A stretch of DNA of 26,462 nt from Cyanobacteria bacterium HKST-UBA02 (lineage in GTDB: Bacteria; Cyanobacteriota; Vampirovibrionia; Obscuribacterales; Obscuribacteraceae): the NCBI GenBank assembly GCA_020431945.1, contig JAGQHH010000136.1, forward strand, positions 1 through 26,462. The letters run 5' to 3'. Shown here piece after piece: positions 7,424 through 15,080 of this stretch (position 1 is the stretch's first letter; each line of letters starts with the position of its first letter). A model generated the notes under the pieces. That model worked only from the letters and a program-made list of their open reading frames with translations, did not search any database and was not told the origin of the DNA. Both the position numbers and the translations under genes were made by a program.

Positions 7424-7636
7424 TCAGTCCAGGACTACCGGCATGACTTCCGGGAAGATGCCGCTGTCGATGGACAGAACAGCGGGAGCCGGAGCGAATG
7501 ACTGTCGGCTGGTGCCGCCGAACTCGTCGAGCTCTCTGGGCAGAACCAGGGTGATCGGGGGCTCGTCCGAAATGGTCGTCTTGACCCGTGACTTCGACCA
7601 GAAGGTCAGTTTGAAGAGATTACCGAGTGTGCTCAT
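7424..7636 (-). CDS. Small hypothetical protein, 70 residues
   Basis: Unrecognised. A basic N-terminus (LFKLTFWSKSRVKTT) is followed by an acidic and proline-containing tail. No membrane segment. It is supported as a gene by a G-rich ribosome-binding stretch (GGGGGGTG) upstream of ATG at 7636, by a promoter-like pair at 7673-7702, and because no other gene uses this space. It is convergent with the W/Q-rich gene, 15 bases between stops. Confidence 0.5.
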   Translation of the reverse strand: MSTLGNLFKLTFWSKSRVKTTISDEPPITLVLPRELDEFGGTSRQSFAPAPAVLSIDSGIFPEVMPVVLD

Positions 7637-7659
7637 TTTTGCACCCCCCAGCCGCAGCG

Positions 7660-7675
7660 AAATATCAAGATATTT
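7660..7675. promoter_or_regulatory. Palindrome AAATATC-AA-GATATTT, possible operator
   Basis: Perfect 7-bp arms with a 2-base spacer, overlapping the end of the candidate -10 (7673-7678) of the 70-residue gene. The position suits a repressor site; AT-rich chance palindromes are common, so confidence is low. Confidence 0.35.
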
Positions 7676-7702
7676 ATATCACCGTTAATGTAAAACTGTG
7701 AA
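7673..7702 (-). promoter_or_regulatory. Candidate promoter for the 70-residue gene
   Basis: The minus strand reads TTCACA, 18 bases, then TATAAA, about 40 bases before the ATG at 7636. It is a single-mismatch -35 with a good -10. Confidence 0.4.
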
Positions 7703-7773
7703 TTATTTCTGCTTTATGAGCCGCGCCTAATGATTCTGCGGTGAGAATGTGCACCTGTCTCGCTTTCTGGGGA

Positions 7774-8751
7774 TCAGGTCGTCAAGCCCTGCTGTTTGAT
7801 GAAGTCCAGGAAGGTTTTGTACTTGTTGATGCTCTCGTCTTCGGGGTCGAGGCTTTCGACCCTGGCCAGGACTTTCTCGAGGTGGGCGAGATTCCACTCT
7901 GCCAGGTCCACCGCCGCCTGGGCGGACTCTATTCGGATGGAGCTGTCATTGATCCTGCGGGCCATGGCTATGAGGTCCCGGGCTCGCTCGAGATCGCCTT
8001 CCTTGAGCTTGATTACCGCCAGCATGGCGTAAGGCCATTCGAAGTCCGGATCGCTCAGGATGAGCTTTTCACAGATATTCCTGGACTCCTCCTTCTGTTG
8101 AATGACTCTCGCTCTGGTGGCAGCAAAAAACTTCCTCTGGGCTTCCTCTCTGACACGCTTGCGAGGCACCCGGCATTTCAGCCGATTCCTGGCTGCCACA
8201 GCCTCGGCGCTGTCCGGAAAGTCGTCCACCACTTGCTCGAGGGCCGCTCTGGCGCCTTCCGGCAAGCCGAAAGCGTCGTACCGTCTTGCCAGGAAGATAT
8301 ATTCTTCGGCTGTGCGACCAGCCGGAATTTCATAGAGGGGCAGACCGACTGCAGGCAGGACATGATTTTCGATGGCCTGCTCGATGGTTCCTTTGACGGT
8401 GTCGGATATGACCGTGAGAGCCGACACCAGTCCGTTCTTAGCCTTTTTCATGGGCTCGAATTTGTCCATCAGCAGATCGGCTTTGGTGGCGGTGGCTTTG
8501 AGCAGGGTGCGGGCTGCCGTGGTGATCTCCTCGGTGGAGTCTTTGACCAGGACGACACCTTCGAGACCTTTGAGGAGCAGGGCGAGGTGCTTCTGTCCTT
8601 CTTCGGAGAAGCGGCTGTTGGGCTGAGTCTCCACGACCCTGGTGGTGCACGTGGCGATCTGACGGTGCCACTCCAGAACCTGGTAGCGCATGAGGAGTTT
8701 CATATACTCTTCGAAACGCAGATCTTTTGGTACATCGCGGGGAGGAAGCAT
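7774..8751 (-). CDS. TPR-like helical repeat protein at the end of the kinase operon
   Basis: 325 residues, largely helical, no signal peptide. Residues 1-120 form a helical region of no recognised family. From about 150 there are TPR-like pairs: EEYIFLARRYDAFGLPEGARAALEQVVDDFPDS, then ESRNICEKLILSDPDFEWPYAMLAVIKLKEGDLERARDLIAMA, and a final pair ending near LARVESLDPEDES. Such repeats mediate protein-protein contacts. GGAG lies seven bases before ATG at 8751. The gene starts 50 bases after the stop of the second kinase on the same strand with no terminator between, so it is probably co-transcribed and may be a partner or substrate of the two kinases. That role is inference from position. Confidence 0.78.
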   Translation of the reverse strand: MLPPRDVPKDLRFEEYMKLLMRYQVLEWHRQIATCTTRVVETQPNSRFSEEGQKHLALLLKGLEGVVLVKDSTEEITTAARTLLKATATKADLLMDKFEPMKKAKNGLVSALTVISDTVKGTIEQAIENHVLPAVGLPLYEIPAGRTAEEYIFLARRYDAFGLPEGARAALEQVVDDFPDSAEAVAARNRLKCRVPRKRVREEAQRKFFAATRARVIQQKEESRNICEKLILSDPDFEWPYAMLAVIKLKEGDLERARDLIAMARRINDSSIRIESAQAAVDLAEWNLAHLEKVLARVESLDPEDESINKYKTFLDFIKQQGLTT

Positions 8752-8801
8752 ACTGGCTCTCCGGTCGGGTGAAAGAAGGAACGACGCCAGGCTCTAGTCT
8801 A

Positions 8802-10919
8802 TCAGAGGTTCGTACCCTTAGACTTCTCGGCCGTGCTGAGCTTGATCTTTCTCTTCGTGTTCAGAGTCAAGTTTTCTTCCCGAATTTCTTCGATCTGCTC
8901 TTCGATTTTTTCTTCGGTTTTCTCCCCAGTCTTCAGTGCTTTCAGCTCGGAGGCAAGCCAGGCTACCGACTCGAAACGCTTCTCGGGATCGATGGCTGTC
9001 GCCCGGGCAAGAATCGCCGCCAGGGCGTCATCGGTCCCTTCCGGGAGCTTGCTTGCCTGAATCTGGGCGATGGGGGTCGGGTCCCTGCCGGTGAGCATGA
9101 AGTAAATGACCCCGGCCAGGGCATAAATGTCGCTTACTGGCCCGGCATCGCCGCGGAATTGCTCCGGCGGCGTATAGGCGTGCTTGCCGGCGCATTCCGA
9201 GCGGCTGTCTCTGGACTTCTGCTCGGCGACGCTGAAGTCGATGAGCTTGATACTGCCGTCCGGAAGGACGATGATATTGTCCGGAGTGAAATCTCTGTGC
9301 ACCACCGCCGGTGACAGGGCGTGAAGATAATCCAGGACCTCGCACATGAGCAGGGCCAGACCTATCGATTTGTCCTCGCTCAGGGGACCGTGCTCTTGCA
9401 GATACTCTCTGAGGTTTTTTCCCTCGACATGCTCGAGCACTATATAAGCAGCCGAGTCTTCGATGAAGAAGTCGGACATTTTGACTATACCCTGATGACT
9501 GAGCTGGCTCAGAAGAGCAGTCTCGTTCTCGAAGGAGGCTGCCGATTCCACCAGGGAGGTCACCGAATCGCCGGCGACAAGCTGGAAGCGCTTGAGCACT
9601 ACGGCAGCGCCGTCACGATCTTTCGCCCTGTACACCACGGCTTCGCCGCCTGCTCTCAGGCGCTCGGCTACTTCGTATTGACCGTGTTTCAAAAGCGCTC
9701 CATTTTCCAGCTCGGTCCGGCTTCCTTTGATACCGTCACTGAGGATGTCGAACCAGATTTCTGTATATCGAGGATCATTCAAAACCTTGCTTCCCACCAG
9801 CTCCTCCTGCACCTCGGCGCTCAGAGGCACCAGGGGGGCATGCTCTTTGAGATGACGGAAGAGCTGGTTCTTCTCGACATTGGTGAGCTCATCGAGACAG
9901 ATCTTGATCGAGGTGTATTCGCCTTCGAGCACCAGATAATTGCTGCGGCGGCGCATCCTGGCGGCTACCGATTCTTGTAGCTCGAGATATTTGTGGAGTC
10001 CGGACATCATCGATCGCAGAGGCTCAGGCAGGTCGGCAAATTTTGTCTGGTCGAGTTTGTCCTGGGAAAATTTATCGAGAGAGATGCTTTTGAGGTCTTC
10101 CCAGCTCATGGTGGCACATTCGCAGTTGAAGGTCAGAAGGGCGGCGAACCAGCCTTTAATACTATCCTTCATGATCTTGTCCGGATAGAGATGGACATCG
10201 TATTCGGTGCTCGTGAAATGAAGCGGAAAAGTCGCGTAGGCGCAGCCGAACAGTGTGCAGAGGCACCAGCAAAGGCTGCTCAAGTAGAGACATATGGTCA
10301 CGATCACGAAGCCGAAGCGCGGGTCGGCTGAGGGATAGTTGAACATCGGATCGAGACCGAGGTTGTTATAGAGCCAGAGCGAGATGGCAGCCGGAATGCC
10401 AATCCCGAAAAGGGTCATGCCGGCTACCGGAAACGCCGAGGAGTAGAAGAACGCGTGGGGCTCTTTGGATTCTGCCCGGTTTTGAGTGAGCCGCAGGGTG
10501 CAGCCCGGAGGCAGTGGCTGTTCCTTCTCGGGAACCAGGCCTCGAAGGAGATCGCGAAAGAGATCGTAAATATAGTAGAGCGTCATCCAGGCGATCATGA
10601 TGATGGGGCAGAAAAGCACGCTCAGGCAGAGGATCGGCTGCCAGCTCCGGCCTGTTTGCAAGAGCCAGCGCCGGTCGCCGAGATGCTGCCGGTCATTGAG
10701 ATAGGCGTCGAAGATCTCGATGCGCTCGGTCTTGCTCCCGGGATCTTCGCCATAGGTTCGGGCCACGGTTTTGGCGAATATATAGAAGGCGATGATATAG
10801 ACCGAGCAGAGGAACTTCCAGACCGCGTCATACCAGTATCCGCAGCGCCAGACCGTGGAGAGGTCCCGGCGCAGGTCCGCCAGACCGAATTTGCCGGAGA
10901 AAGTAATCTCGGCTGTCAT
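8802..10919 (-). CDS. Membrane protein kinase, second of pair 1 (HRDFTPDN, DFS)
   Basis: 705 residues. About four membrane segments lie in the first 235 residues, then a W-E-D-L-containing beta-rich region (about 260-370) that may be PH-like, then the linker DPRYTEIW, then a Hanks-type kinase from about 412. The nucleotide loop is RAGGEAVVYRA, the ATP lysine is K443 (VVLKRF), the alpha-C Glu lies in FENETALL, the catalytic loop is HRDFTPDN (541-548), IDFSVAE replaces DFG (Asp 561), and PPEQ follows. The last 45 residues are a Glu/Lys-rich probable coiled coil. The start at 10919 overlaps the stop of the upstream kinase as ATGA and has AAGGA nearby; the other ATG, at 10937, has no ribosome site. 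The catalytic Asp, Lys and Asn are present, so activity is possible. The Lys-to-Thr change in HRDxK and Gly-to-Ser in DFG are unusual. Confidence 0.88.
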   Translation of the reverse strand: MTAEITFSGKFGLADLRRDLSTVWRCGYWYDAVWKFLCSVYIIAFYIFAKTVARTYGEDPGSKTERIEIFDAYLNDRQHLGDRRWLLQTGRSWQPILCLSVLFCPIIMIAWMTLYYIYDLFRDLLRGLVPEKEQPLPPGCTLRLTQNRAESKEPHAFFYSSAFPVAGMTLFGIGIPAAISLWLYNNLGLDPMFNYPSADPRFGFVIVTICLYLSSLCWCLCTLFGCAYATFPLHFTSTEYDVHLYPDKIMKDSIKGWFAALLTFNCECATMSWEDLKSISLDKFSQDKLDQTKFADLPEPLRSMMSGLHKYLELQESVAARMRRRSNYLVLEGEYTSIKICLDELTNVEKNQLFRHLKEHAPLVPLSAEVQEELVGSKVLNDPRYTEIWFDILSDGIKGSRTELENGALLKHGQYEVAERLRAGGEAVVYRAKDRDGAAVVLKRFQLVAGDSVTSLVESAASFENETALLSQLSHQGIVKMSDFFIEDSAAYIVLEHVEGKNLREYLQEHGPLSEDKSIGLALLMCEVLDYLHALSPAVVHRDFTPDNIIVLPDGSIKLIDFSVAEQKSRDSRSECAGKHAYTPPEQFRGDAGPVSDIYALAGVIYFMLTGRDPTPIAQIQASKLPEGTDDALAAILARATAIDPEKRFESVAWLASELKALKTGEKTEEKIEEQIEEIREENLTLNTKRKIKLSTAEKSKGTNL

Positions 10920-13720
10920 ATAGGTTCCTTCTGGCATGTCTTCGCCGCTTGCTCCAGACGAATGCTCAGTCTCTCGACTTCTTCTTTTTCCGATTCTTCG
11001 CTTTCGAGCAATGCGAGCTTGTTTTCATCTCGATCTCCACCGAGAATGTCGAGGATTTGCTCGAATGATCCGATCCTGTTTTCCGGCTCGAAGCTTGTGC
11101 ATTTTTTGATGATTTCATTGAGCTCGTCGGTGAGAATATAGCCTTCCGATTTTGGATCGGATTGCTTCAGGGCTTCGGGATCTTTGCCGGTAATGAGGAA
11201 GTAGAGACTGCATCCGAAGCTATAGATGTCGCTTCTTGGATCGATATCGCCCCGGAGCTGTTCCGGCGCGATATAGCATTGTTTGCCTATGAGGGTCCCG
11301 GTGACGCCTTCGATAAACTCATGGGCGGCTCCGAAGTCAATCACTCTCAGCCGACCTTCCCGGTCGATCATGAGATTGTCCGGGGTGATGTCCCGGTGGA
11401 CTATGGCGGGCTCGCGGTCGTGTAGATAGGAGACAGCCCGGGCCAGCTCCAGGGCGATAGCGCGGGTGGTGCATTCTTTTCGCTTGCCGTGCCTGTCGAT
11501 GATCTGTCTGAGATTCTCGCCTTCTATATATTCGACTATCAGATAAGTCGAACCGGCTTCCTCGACTATGCCCAGAACCCGGGCGAGAGCGTTGTTCTGG
11601 CAGCTGCGCAGGATCTCGTATTCGCGCTTGAGAGAATCTTTCCAGTTGGCGCTCTTCTCTGATTGATCGGGAGTGACGAATTGTTTGAGGACCACCAGGG
11701 CGCCCTTTTGATCCCGGGCCAGATAGACTGCCGAGAGCGGTCTTGTGGCAAGCTGCTTGACGATGCGATAGGCACCGTCGAGCACTATGTCGCCGGCTTG
11801 CCCGACGGCAAATATTGTCGACTCGAAGCGAGCGGAAGTTTCCGATCTCTGGCTTCGCTCTTCTTCGACAAGAGATTTCTTGAGACTGATGGTCTCGGCG
11901 TCGAACCGGCAATGCTCGGCTCTTTCATCGGCTTTCTTGATGATCGATGCCAGATCGGCCCGGCTGAGATTCTTGACCGGGACCTTGAGCTTTGATTGTC
12001 CCCGGAATTTGAGACTGAGGACTTTTTCTTTGCCTTTACTTATAGTCTCGACCTCATCCAGATCGCTCCAGGGTCTCCAGGAAAGACTGACCATCGGATT
12101 TTCGGCCATGATGCCCCGGTCGCTCAAGTGGATCCTGGCGCCCCGACGGTTGGGAAGATAGCAGGCCCACATCACCGCCAGGGGACCGGCACCGTAAGCT
12201 GCGCAGATGGACGCCGCAAAAAGGCAGAGCTGCCAGTGCGGTCGAGAGAAGTCACCGACATAGTTGGCATCGAGCATGCAAGCCGACAGCCATCCCCATA
12301 TGGTGGCACCAAGAGGATTGTCCGGCAGGATCGATGATGCGACCAGGAGGAATATGGCACAGTAGACGAACGCGAACCAGAAAAGAGAGCTGAAATAATC
12401 TTTGAGCCAGGTCGATCTGCCCCTGAGGGTGATCAGCTCGCCGAAGCTTTTTACTGAATCGATCATCGCCTCTAGCACCGAAAGTGGTGTGCGGATGCTT
12501 TTCTCCAGAATCGATTCGAAGAGGAGGCTGACCCGCACCCGCACCGGTGCGGTGAGATACATGAAAAAGAGCCAGCCGGTGGTGGCGGTGATATAGAAGA
12601 GCGCCGGCGGAGCCTGGCTCACATGGGTGATATTGGCATCCACCAGGGAGCATTGAAGCCAGTTTGCCACCATATAACCCAACCCGCCCGGGGCGAAGAA
12701 GAGCCAGAGGCTGGCGGCGAAGAATGAGCCCTGGAGGCAATCGTAAGGACTGAGCCCGGATTTCTTTCGGGCCGGCTCGGAGGTCTTTCGTTTCCTGAAA
12801 AGAAGCGCGAAGACTGCAATCGGCAGGAGAAAAATAGCGGCAGCCTGGCAGGCGACCGGGAGCTGGTATGAGCCGAGCGCCGAGAAAATCTCGTAGCGGC
12901 TCAGGAACCAGACGCCGTACCCGAGCACAACGAGCCAGAGAAGATCTTGCATACGGACTCTGACTCTCATGGTTCCGTCGTCTTCCCCGTCCCTTTTTCT
13001 GGCTTTGAAAAGCCGCACGGAAAACAGGAAAGCGAGCAAGAAAAGAAATGCCGTTCCGTAGGAGTTGTGCAAGAAGATGATATGAAACGAATGGAGAAGC
13101 CAGAAACCGGCGCTTGCACCGGCGAAGAGCAAGCAGTCGGCGAGGCTCAGGTAAAGCCCTTTCGATCTTTCCCTCTGGCTTGTACTGCCGGCTATTGTCT
13201 TGCGGCGATAGGCGAAGGAGAAGAGGACCAGGGGCAGAACGAATATGAGGAACGCCTGACAGACGACACCCATGTTCTTGATGCAGTAAGCATCGAAGAT
13301 TCCGTAGCTGTCCACGAGCCAGGCGAAAAGCAGGACCAGGGCACCCTGGCAGCCGGGTAGCTTGAGGAGGCACTCGCGCATCTGGCTCGATCTGATCAGG
13401 ACCGGCCCGTCTTTCTTGATCTGCCTGGCGCCGGCGAAGAGGCTGATCATGGCGACAATCGGGGTGCCTGTCAGCACCAGGACCATGGGCAAGCCGACTT
13501 CGAGACCTCTCCAGATACTTATGAGAAAAGGGCTTTTCATCAGCCATTTGATTGCTGCCGGTAGAGCCATCCAGACTGATTCCAAGTAACCGGAGAAAAA
13601 TCCCGTGCTCAGCGCTATCTTGATAGTGACAATGACAGCCAGGACATAGCAGTAAGGCTGCAGTTTGTCGGTGACTGCCAGCCAGAGCCGGTACTCGCTT
13701 TCCCTGGTGGATGCTTGCAT
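10916..13720 (-). CDS. Large polytopic membrane protein kinase, first of pair 1 (HRDITPDN, DFG)
   Basis: 934 residues. About ten hydrophobic segments fill the first 540 residues. A probable PH-like region follows (RIHLSDRGIM ... WRPWSDLDEVETI ... LSLKFRGQSKLKVPV), and the kinase domain runs from about 644. The ATP lysine is K679 (VVLKQF), the alpha-C Glu lies in LKREYEIL, the catalytic loop is HRDITPDN (775-782), DFG is at 795, and APEQ follows. The glycine loop is ATRPLSAVY, with no glycine at all. After the kinase comes an acidic helical tail. The ATG at 13720 is chosen because a near-consensus promoter lies only 32-60 bases upstream, so the longer frame from 13942 would begin before the transcript. 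The ribosome site is weak. It ends in ATGA shared with the next kinase. The many membrane spans suggest a sensor or transport-like input, not identifiable. Confidence 0.87.
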   Translation of the reverse strand: MQASTRESEYRLWLAVTDKLQPYCYVLAVIVTIKIALSTGFFSGYLESVWMALPAAIKWLMKSPFLISIWRGLEVGLPMVLVLTGTPIVAMISLFAGARQIKKDGPVLIRSSQMRECLLKLPGCQGALVLLFAWLVDSYGIFDAYCIKNMGVVCQAFLIFVLPLVLFSFAYRRKTIAGSTSQRERSKGLYLSLADCLLFAGASAGFWLLHSFHIIFLHNSYGTAFLFLLAFLFSVRLFKARKRDGEDDGTMRVRVRMQDLLWLVVLGYGVWFLSRYEIFSALGSYQLPVACQAAAIFLLPIAVFALLFRKRKTSEPARKKSGLSPYDCLQGSFFAASLWLFFAPGGLGYMVANWLQCSLVDANITHVSQAPPALFYITATTGWLFFMYLTAPVRVRVSLLFESILEKSIRTPLSVLEAMIDSVKSFGELITLRGRSTWLKDYFSSLFWFAFVYCAIFLLVASSILPDNPLGATIWGWLSACMLDANYVGDFSRPHWQLCLFAASICAAYGAGPLAVMWACYLPNRRGARIHLSDRGIMAENPMVSLSWRPWSDLDEVETISKGKEKVLSLKFRGQSKLKVPVKNLSRADLASIIKKADERAEHCRFDAETISLKKSLVEEERSQRSETSARFESTIFAVGQAGDIVLDGAYRIVKQLATRPLSAVYLARDQKGALVVLKQFVTPDQSEKSANWKDSLKREYEILRSCQNNALARVLGIVEEAGSTYLIVEYIEGENLRQIIDRHGKRKECTTRAIALELARAVSYLHDREPAIVHRDITPDNLMIDREGRLRVIDFGAAHEFIEGVTGTLIGKQCYIAPEQLRGDIDPRSDIYSFGCSLYFLITGKDPEALKQSDPKSEGYILTDELNEIIKKCTSFEPENRIGSFEQILDILGGDRDENKLALLESEESEKEEVERLSIRLEQAAKTCQKEPI

Positions 13721-13751
13721 CGATGGTTCTTGAATGGAATTCTCAGAGATA

Positions 13752-13780
13752 AGATTAAGCGCGTTTAATCTGGCTGTCAA
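13752..13780 (-). promoter_or_regulatory. Near-consensus sigma-70-type promoter of the first kinase operon
   Basis: On the minus strand TTGACA (13775-13780), 17 bases, TAATCT (13752-13757). Transcription would begin near 13745, leaving a leader of about 25 bases before the ATG at 13720. This decides the kinase start. Confidence 0.75.
13754..13769. promoter_or_regulatory. Palindrome in the promoter spacer, candidate operator
   Basis: ATTAAGCGCGTTTAAT is a 16-bp palindrome with one mismatched pair. It starts inside the -10 and fills most of the spacer, where a bound protein would block RNA polymerase. Confidence 0.5.
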
Positions 13781-13792
13781 TAGGGTTTTGGA

Positions 13793-13820
13793 TAGGTAGG
13801 TCGGTAGGTCGGTCGGTCGG
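13793..13820. repeat. Seven tetranucleotide repeats (TAGG/TCGG)
   Basis: TAGG TAGG TCGG TAGG TCGG TCGG TCGG in a row, just upstream of the kinase promoter and between it and the CpaB-like gene. It is an imperfect simple repeat, prone to slippage; no function is shown. Confidence 0.65.
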
Positions 13821-13833
13821 GTTCCAAGAAGGC

Positions 13834-13861
13834 GAAAGTCCCACCCGGAGGCGGGACTTTC
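13834..13861 (-). terminator. Hairpin after the CpaB-like gene
   Basis: GAAAGTCCC pairs with GGGACTTTC (9 bp, extended by two further pairs after one mismatch), 29 bases after the CpaB-like stop. No long T run follows. Its position between that gene and the kinase promoter suits a terminator. Confidence 0.5.
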
Positions 13862-13890
13862 TGATTCGCTTTCGCCCTGGGGCGAAGTCT

Positions 13891-14856
13891 CTACTGGCGG
13901 GTGGGAGGCAATTCCACCACTGCCTTCTGGGAGGCCGACCACATCTCGATGGCATAGTTCGGTGGAGGCGGTGCAAAGCCGGTTGCCTTTTCCGGATCGA
14001 GACCGGGATCGGCGGTTTCCAGTCCGGGAGGAGGCGGAAGCTGGAATCCGGGCTCGGAGCCGGAAGCCTGAGCGAGCCTGGGCTCGCTGCTTTCTTCCCC
14101 GCGCGGGTAGAGCGCCGTGACATCGACGGTGACTACCGGGGCGTGGTCGTCTTTGTTCCGCAGGCTCAGATAGATCTTGCTGGCGGCAACGCCTTTGACC
14201 AGTTTCTGAGCGTCTTCCGGAGAGACGGCCACGGTTACGGAGCTGGAGGGCATAGCCTCTTTCCTTCCCGGGGAAGTTTCGTAGATCTGTCCCACCGCGA
14301 TGATTTTCACATCGGAGAGGATGGGCGCTACCTGGGTCTGGGCGCCGGAGCCCACCATGCTCATGATGTCCACGCTGCTTTCCGGAGTCACGAATCCAGC
14401 TACTCCGGAATTGGCGTCGACGGCGAAGGTGACGGCTCGCATGCCTTTAGGCAGGCGGGACTCGAAACCCATGGATATGCCTATGGGTGCCAGATCATGC
14501 TGAGAGAGGATCTGGCCCTGGCTGAGACCATACTTGGCGATTCTTCCCGAGGCCAGGGCCGGCGATGTGATGGCATCCTGGGGGACACGGCTCAGGGGGA
14601 TTTGCTTCTCGACCAGGGCATCGGAGGCTATCGGTGTTCCTTCCGGTATGTCCTTGGCCAGATAGACGACCCTGGCGTCGTTGGATTTGAGCTTGTCTTC
14701 GGCGACTCTCAATCGATCCTTATATTCTTTGTCTTTGACGTCGAGATACGAGGTGATCAGCAATGTGGTACCGGCAGCGATACCGATCATGGCGACCAGA
14801 AGAAATGCAGGAGGTATTCGCGACATCGACAAAACAAGCGAACGCAATGGATTCAT
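13891..14856 (-). CDS. cpaB: CpaB/RcpC-like Flp pilus assembly protein
   Basis: 321 residues. An N-terminal membrane anchor at about 15-35 (PAFLLVAMIGIAAGTTLLI) is followed by a SAF-like domain typical of CpaB: VVYLAKDIPEGTPIASDALVEKQIP, then a Ser/Gly-rich loop and LPKGMRAVTFAVDANSGVAGFVTPESSVDIM, close to the conserved core of the family. The C-terminal 70 residues are Pro-rich. CpaB acts at the outer part of the Tad/Flp pilus secretion machine, working with the secretin. AAGGAG lies eight bases before ATG at 14856. None of the other machine genes (secretin, CpaF ATPase, TadB/C) is in this window, though a TadE-like protein is encoded 3.3 kb upstream. An SAF-domain protein of another surface system is the alternative. 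Confidence 0.83.
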   Translation of the reverse strand: MNPLRSLVLSMSRIPPAFLLVAMIGIAAGTTLLITSYLDVKDKEYKDRLRVAEDKLKSNDARVVYLAKDIPEGTPIASDALVEKQIPLSRVPQDAITSPALASGRIAKYGLSQGQILSQHDLAPIGISMGFESRLPKGMRAVTFAVDANSGVAGFVTPESSVDIMSMVGSGAQTQVAPILSDVKIIAVGQIYETSPGRKEAMPSSSVTVAVSPEDAQKLVKGVAASKIYLSLRNKDDHAPVVTVDVTALYPRGEESSEPRLAQASGSEPGFQLPPPPGLETADPGLDPEKATGFAPPPPNYAIEMWSASQKAVVELPPTRQ

Positions 14857-15080
14857 TATCTATGCTCCTTCGTGCAGGCGGAAAGATTAACCACTCCCAT
14901 CAAACGTTGCCTGCCACCATCGGATAATAGGGAAAACCCTGAGGGAGCAGTATCCTATCCCGATGTCGTGTCCCGAAAGGCTTGTTGAGCGGCGTATTCG
15001 GGGTGTGCGCCTGGGCTCTGCGTTGAGCAATGATGTTAACAGCCGGCAACAATTCGGGCTTTCCCCAAGTCAGGCTGCCC

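Noticed and set aside
10920..10937. Upstream ATG for the DFS kinase
   Set aside because: It has no ribosome site, whereas the ATG at 10919 has AAGGA and the ATGA junction seen again in the second pair.
12252..13547. Minus-strand frame of 431 codons overlapping the large kinase
   Set aside because: Arg/Pro/Gly-rich frame-shifted reading of the kinase membrane region; no domain and no start signal.
13793..13820. CRISPR-like or attachment repeat
   Set aside because: The units are only four bases long with no spacers; it is a simple sequence repeat.
13721..13942. Upstream extension of the first kinase by 74 codons
   Set aside because: It would begin inside the CpaB-like gene and run through the hairpin, the tetranucleotide repeat and the consensus promoter, which indicates non-coding DNA.
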